Origin: Elusimicrobiota bacterium
GTDB lineage: Bacteria; Ratteibacteria; UBA8468; B48-G9; JAFGKM01
DNA length: 9,466 nucleotides
Reading direction: 5' to 3'
NCBI GenBank assembly: GCA_012515635.1
Contig: JAAYXZ010000048.1
Location: 1 to 9,466 of the forward strand
How positions within the stretch are numbered: the stretch's first letter is position 1; every line of letters starts with the position of its first letter. Below the pieces are notes generated by a model, which made no database searches, had not been told where the DNA came from, and saw only the letters and a list, made by a program, of their open reading frames with translations. Below, piece after piece: positions 6,526 to 9,466 of this stretch. Made by a program: the position numbers and the translations under genes.

Positions 6526-7262
6526 AGACAAAAGAAGAAATAGAAAAAATAAGGGTTGCATGCAGAATATGTAAACTTATACTTATAGAATTAGGAAAAA
6601 TACTTAAAGAAGGCATCACTACCTATGATATAGAGATGCAGGCGGAAAAACTCTTTAAAGAACACAAAGTTGCCCCTGCTTTCAAGGACTACAGAGGTTA
6701 TCCTTTTATGTTATGTGTATCAGTAAACGAAGAAGTAGTCCACGGCCTTCCTTCCAAAGAGAAGGTTTTGAAAGAAGGGGATATTGTCTCAATAGATATA
6801 GGAGCAATATACGAGGGTTACTATAGCGATTGCGCAGACACCTTTCCTATCGGGAAGATAAGCGTAGAGCATAAAAAGATGATAGATGTAGCGCGGGAAT
6901 CATTTAACAGATGTCTTAGCTTGGTTGTCCCCGGCAAAAGAACAGGCGATATCGGATCGGTTATAGAGGCGTTTGTGAAACAGAACAAATTTTCCGTAGT
7001 AAAAGATTTTACAGGGCATGGGATAGGCAAAGAATTGCATGAATATCCAGATGTCCCGAATTTTGGAAAGCACGGAACAGGAGCATTACTAAAAGAAAAT
7101 ATGATAATAGCAATTGAGCCAATGATTACAGAGCACAGCGCTTCTGTAAGAATATTGGATAACGGCTGGACGGTGATAACTAATGATGGTGGCTTTTCAG
7201 CTCATTATGAGAACTGTGTGTTAATTAAAGAAGGCGGACCGGAGATACTGACTAAAAACTAA
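6519..7262 (+). CDS. map: Methionine aminopeptidase, type I
   Basis: This dimetal hydrolase (EC 3.4.11.18) removes the starting Met from new proteins when the second residue is small. The 247-residue product has the pita-bread fold sequence pattern of type Ia enzymes. It starts MVKTKEEIEKIR, with His75 in VVHGLP. The five metal ligands are Asp93 (SIDIG), Asp104 (11 residues later), His167 (GHGIG), Glu200 (AIEP) and Glu231 (YENCVL), all in place. His174 (HEYP) is also conserved. There is no N-terminal SH3-like or zinc-finger extension. The ATG at 6519 lies in the last codons of adk, and only a weak AAGAAG-type site is present, which fits coupled translation. The enzyme works at the tunnel exit, so its location within a ribosomal operon makes sense. 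Confidence 0.98.
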   Translation: MVKTKEEIEKIRVACRICKLILIELGKILKEGITTYDIEMQAEKLFKEHKVAPAFKDYRGYPFMLCVSVNEEVVHGLPSKEKVLKEGDIVSIDIGAIYEGYYSDCADTFPIGKISVEHKKMIDVARESFNRCLSLVVPGKRTGDIGSVIEAFVKQNKFSVVKDFTGHGIGKELHEYPDVPNFGKHGTGALLKENMIIAIEPMITEHSASVRILDNGWTVITNDGGFSAHYENCVLIKEGGPEILTKN

Positions 7263-7480
7263 TGGGACAAAAAGAAGATAAGATAAAAGTAGAAGGAGTT
7301 ATCGTTAAAGCGTTGCCAGGGACTGCTTTTTTGGTAGAACTTGAAAACGGACATACGATAACAGCATATTTATGCGGAAAAATGAGAATGTATTACATAA
7401 AAATAATCCCAGGTGATAAAGCTCTTGTAGAGATATCACCCTATGACTTAACCAGAGGAAGAATAATAAAAAGATTATAA
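7262..7480 (+). CDS. infA: Translation initiation factor IF-1
   Basis: IF-1 is an OB-fold protein that occupies the A site of the 30S during initiation and supports IF-2 and IF-3. The 72-residue product has the standard length and blocks: KEDKIKVEGVIVKALPGTAF (4-23), VELENGHTITAYLCGKMRM (25-43), GDKALVEISPYDLTRGRII (51-69) and a basic end. The ATG at 7262 shares one base with the map stop (TAATG). GGAGA at 7241-7245 is the nearest Shine-Dalgarno-like site, but it is about 16 bases away, so reinitiation after map is probable. The neighbour order map-infA-rpmJ is widespread in bacteria. Confidence 0.98.
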   Translation: MGQKEDKIKVEGVIVKALPGTAFLVELENGHTITAYLCGKMRMYYIKIIPGDKALVEISPYDLTRGRIIKRL

Positions 7481-7499
7481 TCGCTGGAAAGGAAAAAAA

Positions 7500-7625
7500 A
7501 TGAAGGTAAGAGCATCAGTAAAAAAGATTTGCCCAAAGTGTAAAATAGTGAGAAGAAAGGGAAAGGTGTTGGTTATCTGCAGTAACCCTCAGGATGGACC
7601 GAGGCATAAACAAAAACAGGGTTAA
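7500..7625 (+). CDS. rpmJ: 50S ribosomal protein L36, with a small insertion
   Basis: L36 is the smallest 50S protein, a zinc ribbon that stabilises 23S rRNA near the base of the L7/L12 stalk. Translation from ATG 7500 gives 41 residues: MKVRASVKKICPKCKIVRRK, then GKVLVICSNPQDGPRHKQKQ and a final G. Zinc ligands are Cys11, Cys14, Cys27 and probably His36. The family is normally 37-38 residues with four or five residues between the third Cys and the His; here there are eight, so about four residues (in the SNPQDGPRH stretch) are inserted. GGAAAGGA at 7486-7493 is the ribosome binding site. The rest of the sequence is typical and the frame is intact. The stop codon lies in the 5' arm of the possible leader structure before rpsM. 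Confidence 0.94.
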   Translation: MKVRASVKKICPKCKIVRRKGKVLVICSNPQDGPRHKQKQG

Positions 7626-7672
7626 TTAGGCGGATACTGATATCTCCATAGATAATTAACGAATAAAGGAGA
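7621..7672 (+). promoter_or_regulatory. Possible alpha-operon leader: hairpin or pseudoknot over the rpsM ribosome binding site
   Basis: The 57-base gap before rpsM is the longest in the window. GTTAATTA (7621-7628) and TAATTAAC (7653-7660) are perfect 8-base inverted repeats. Inside, GGATA (7632-7636) can pair with TATCT (7641-7645) around a CTGA loop, with two more G-C pairs (7629-7630 with 7646-7647) past a bulged C. Alternatively TCTCC (7643-7647) is complementary to GGAGA (7668-7672), the rpsM Shine-Dalgarno; combined with the outer arms this forms an H-type pseudoknot. There is no T-run after it, so it is not a terminator. In E. coli, S4 controls the alpha operon through a pseudoknot at this same place, before rpsM; S4 is encoded two genes downstream here. 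The function is inference. Confidence 0.4.
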
Positions 7673-7682
7673 ACGGATAAAA

Positions 7683-8093
7683 ATGGCAAGAATATTAGGA
7701 GTAGAGATACCGGATAACAAAAAAATAGAAATATCCCTGACCTATATATATGGTATTGGTAGAACTACTGCAAAAAAAATACTTGCTTCCACAGGTATTG
7801 ACGGCAATAGAAGAGTGAAAGATTTGAAAGAAGAAGAGATTGGAAAAATAGCGGCTTTTTTACAGAAGAATTATGCCATAGAAGGGGATAAGCGGAAAGA
7901 AGTTGGGGAGCACATAAGAAGATTAATAGAGATAAGTTCTTACAGGGGGGCAAGACACCGTTTCTCTCTTCCTGTCAGGGGGCAGAGAACAAGGACCAAT
8001 GCAAGGACAAGAAAAGGTCCGAAAAAGACTGTGGGTGTCATAAGAGATAAGTCCGCAAGAAAGGCAATTAAAACGCAGAAAGCAACCAAATAA
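7683..8093 (+). CDS. rpsM: 30S ribosomal protein S13
   Basis: S13 sits in the head of the 30S, contacts the P-site tRNA with its tail, and bridges to L5 in the large subunit. The 136-residue product starts MARILGVEIPDNKKIEISLT, has a helix-two-turns-helix part with YIYGIGRTTAKKIL (21-34), SSYRGARHRFSLPVRGQ (85-101) and the signature RGQRTRTNARTRKG (99-112). The tail after it is Lys-rich and longer than in many relatives, which usually total about 120-126 residues. The ATG at 7683 has AAAGGAGA at 7665-7672, ten bases away. It is the first gene of the alpha-operon part and is preceded by a possible regulatory structure. Confidence 0.97.
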   Translation: MARILGVEIPDNKKIEISLTYIYGIGRTTAKKILASTGIDGNRRVKDLKEEEIGKIAAFLQKNYAIEGDKRKEVGEHIRRLIEISSYRGARHRFSLPVRGQRTRTNARTRKGPKKTVGVIRDKSARKAIKTQKATK

Positions 8094-8104
8094 AAGGAAT
8101 AAAA

Positions 8105-8503
8105 ATGGCTGAAAATAAGAAAAAATATGTGAAGAAGAAAAAGAAAAGTGCAGAGATAGCGAAGGGCATTGTGCATGTGAAGGCAACTTTCAATAATACT
8201 GCGGTTACCATTACAGATACAAGCGGAAGAGTTCTTTTGTGGGGTAATGGAGGAACCGTAGGTTTCAAAGGCACAAGAAAAGGCACCCCTTTTGCGGCAC
8301 AATTGATATCAGAGAATCTTGCAAAAAAAGCACGGGCTATGTTTAATATGAAAGAGGTAGATGTGCTGGTCAGAGGTCCGGGCCCCGGTAGAGAAACTGC
8401 TATAAGGGCTCTCCAGACAGCAGGGCTTGATGTAATATCCATAAAAGATATTACGTCTATACCTCACAATGGATGTCGTCCACCGAAACGCAGAAAGGTA
8501 TAA
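8105..8503 (+). CDS. rpsK: 30S ribosomal protein S11
   Basis: S11 is on the 30S platform near the E site and the Shine-Dalgarno/anti-Shine-Dalgarno helix. The 132-residue product has a long Lys-rich N-terminus (residues 4-14), GIVHVKATFNNTAVTITDTS (21-40), GFKGTRKGTPFAAQ (53-66), VRGPGPGRETAIRAL (89-103) and the C-terminal DITSIPHNGCRPPKRRKV. HNG near the end is the Asn-Gly site that is converted to isoaspartate in E. coli S11; the Asn is conserved here. AAAAGGAA at 8092-8099 is the ribosome binding site, overlapping the rpsM stop. Identification is certain. Confidence 0.98.
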   Translation: MAENKKKYVKKKKKSAEIAKGIVHVKATFNNTAVTITDTSGRVLLWGNGGTVGFKGTRKGTPFAAQLISENLAKKARAMFNMKEVDVLVRGPGPGRETAIRALQTAGLDVISIKDITSIPHNGCRPPKRRKV

Positions 8504-8527
8504 AACGGATTAAAGGAGATAGAAATT

Positions 8528-9160
8528 ATGGCTAAGGTAAGCAAACCGTTATGCAAAATATGTAGAAGATATAAGGAAAAATTATATCTCAAAGGAAGAA
8601 GATGCGAGACAGTTAAATGTCCTCTTGACCCGCGAGAAAGCAAGAAAAAAAGAGGGACCTCTTTTGTAAGAAGAAGAAAACTATCTGAATACGGACTCCA
8701 ATTAATGGAAAAGAACAAAGTAAAATTTTACTATGGTGTTTTGGAGAGACAATTCCGCAGATATTTTGAAATAGCGAAAAGGAGTAAAGGCGTAACAGGC
8801 GAAAATCTTCTTAAATTATTGGAGAGTCGCTTGGATAACGTTCTTTATAGAGCGAACTGGTTTTATTCCAGAAGAATGGCAAAACAGGTGATAATTCATG
8901 GTGAGGTGCAAGTCAACGGAAGAAGAGTGGACCGTCCCGGTTTTATAGTAAAACCTGGCGATATTGTAAGATTACGCCCTAACAGCAAATATGTAAATAC
9001 AGCGAAAGAATGTATTGAGGACTATGAGATACATATAGTTCCTCCCTGGTTGAAACCAGACACAGAAAATATTACTATGGAGATAGTGAGGGAGCCGGAT
9101 AGAAGTGAAGTAACACTCCCCATAGATGAGCAATTGATAGTAAACTTTTATTCTAAGTAA
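8528..9160 (+). CDS. rpsD: 30S ribosomal protein S4, zinc-binding type
   Basis: S4 nucleates 30S assembly by binding the five-way junction of 16S rRNA, lies at the S4-S5 accuracy interface, and in E. coli represses its own operon. The 210-residue product has four N-terminal Cys (Cys9, Cys12, Cys26, Cys31), the zinc-containing form. It also has GVLERQFRRYFEIAKRSKGV (70-89), and an S4 RNA-binding domain at about 100-160 (SRLDNVLYRANW, VIIHGEVQVNGRRVDRPGFI, VKPGDIVRLR). The end is LPIDEQLIVNFYSK. AAAGGAGAT at 8512-8520 precedes the ATG by seven bases. Placement between rpsK and rpoA is the ancestral arrangement; Bacillus has moved rpsD elsewhere. It could bind the leader before rpsM. Confidence 0.98.
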   Translation: MAKVSKPLCKICRRYKEKLYLKGRRCETVKCPLDPRESKKKRGTSFVRRRKLSEYGLQLMEKNKVKFYYGVLERQFRRYFEIAKRSKGVTGENLLKLLESRLDNVLYRANWFYSRRMAKQVIIHGEVQVNGRRVDRPGFIVKPGDIVRLRPNSKYVNTAKECIEDYEIHIVPPWLKPDTENITMEIVREPDRSEVTLPIDEQLIVNFYSK

Positions 9161-9168
9161 AATACTAA

Positions 9169-9181
9169 CTCCAAAAAGGAG
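9169..9181 (+). promoter_or_regulatory. rpoA ribosome binding site within a small hairpin
   Basis: In the 26-base gap between rpsD and rpoA, CTCC (9169-9172) and GGAG (9178-9181) are complementary around an AAAAA loop. GGAG is the core of the rpoA Shine-Dalgarno (AAAAAGGAGAAG), five bases from the ATG at 9187. The stem has only four pairs, three of them G-C, and the next bases do not pair (A-A), so it is weak. It could moderate rpoA initiation, but the ribosome would easily open it. The site itself is certain; a regulatory role is only a guess. Confidence 0.35.
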
Positions 9182-9186
9182 AAGCT

Positions 9187-9466
9187 ATGAAAGAATTTAT
9201 ATTTCCTAAAAAAGTTGTGTGGGAAAAAGAGACATACAGAGATAATTACGGAAAAATAGTCATAGAACCGCTGGAGCGTGGATACGGCGTAACATTAGGC
9301 AATGCTTTGAGAAGAATTTTATTATCCTCAATAGAAGGAATTGCTATAACAGCGGTTAAGATTCAAGGTGCTCCTAGCGAATTCACAACAATTAAAGGTG
9401 TTCAGGAAGATGTGGTGGAGATAGTAATGAACGTAAAACAGGTAGCGCTGAAACCGATAATCTCTG
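9187..9466 (+). CDS. rpoA: RNA polymerase alpha subunit (3' end cut off)
   Basis: Alpha dimerises to start assembly of RNA polymerase, and its C-terminal domain contacts UP elements and activators. Only the first 93 codons are present before the window ends. They start MKEFIFPKKVVWEKETYRDN, then have IEPLERGYGVTLGNALRRIL (26-45), the highly conserved dimerisation and beta-contact region, SSIEGIAITAVKIQG (47-61) and FTTIKGVQEDVVEIVMNVKQ (66-85). This is the start of the N-terminal domain; the C-terminal domain is not seen. The ATG has a good AAAAAGGAGAAG site at 9173-9184. By analogy rplQ (L17) should follow outside the window. Confidence 0.97.
   Translation, partial: MKEFIFPKKVVWEKETYRDNYGKIVIEPLERGYGVTLGNALRRILLSSIEGIAITAVKIQGAPSEFTTIKGVQEDVVEIVMNVKQVALKPIIS

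Noticed and set aside
7621..7660. Rho-independent terminator between rpmJ and rpsM
   Set aside because: The inverted repeat is AT-rich and is followed by GAATAAAGGAG rather than a run of T, so it should not terminate transcription.
7626..7682. Internal promoter before rpsM
   Set aside because: I looked for -35 and -10 boxes. AT-rich hexamers such as TAATTA and GATAAT exist, but none is paired with a convincing -35 at 16-18 bases, so I make no call.
1..9466. Mobile element, CRISPR array, tRNA, defence or unknown gene system
   Set aside because: The window is filled by conserved housekeeping genes in canonical order, with gaps of at most 57 bases; there is no room for and no sign of such elements.

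Overview
The window is one uninterrupted stretch of a bacterial ribosomal-protein supercluster: the end of the S10 operon, the whole spc operon, and the alpha operon up to the first third of rpoA. All 21 genes are on the + strand, and almost all are separated by fewer than 30 bases or overlap. The order is L16-L29-S17-L14-L24-L5-S14-S8-L6-L18-S5-L15-SecY-Adk-Map-IF1-L36-S13-S11-S4-RpoA. This is the common order in many phyla, including Firmicutes and many uncultivated lineages. It differs from E. coli, where adk, map and infA lie elsewhere. rpmD (L30), normally between rpsE and rplO, is missing.

The DNA is AT-rich and the coding strand is strongly purine-loaded. Arginine is mostly AGA and isoleucine is often ATA, a pattern often linked to thermophiles. 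Shine-Dalgarno sites of the AGGAG type, code-11 translation, a 61-residue four-Cys S14, a Zn-LID adenylate kinase and a four-Cys S4 all show a bacterium. The phylum cannot be fixed from the sequence alone. An uncultivated, AT-rich, possibly thermophilic lineage is my best guess, at low confidence.

Region by region: 1-421 is the end of S10-operon L16, and 425-881 holds L29 and S17. Positions 883-4574 carry the spc ribosomal proteins L14 to L15. Positions 4574-7262 carry the membrane and maturation group: SecY, the translocon that inserts membrane proteins; Adk, for adenylate balance; and Map, which removes N-terminal Met. Positions 7262-7625 carry IF1 and L36. Positions 7683-9160 carry S13, S11 and S4, and RNA polymerase alpha starts at 9187 and runs off the edge. 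Together these genes tie ribosome assembly, translation initiation, protein export, nascent-chain maturation and transcription to one transcript. No stretch of 300 bases lacks a gene; the longest gap is the 57 bases before rpsM.

I found no undescribed system such as a mobile element, CRISPR array, defence cassette or unknown gene. The points worth a second look are small. They are a possible pseudoknot leader before rpsM that could hide its ribosome binding site, the missing rpmD, an L36 with a four-residue insertion inside its zinc site, and unusual residues in the S5 fidelity region.
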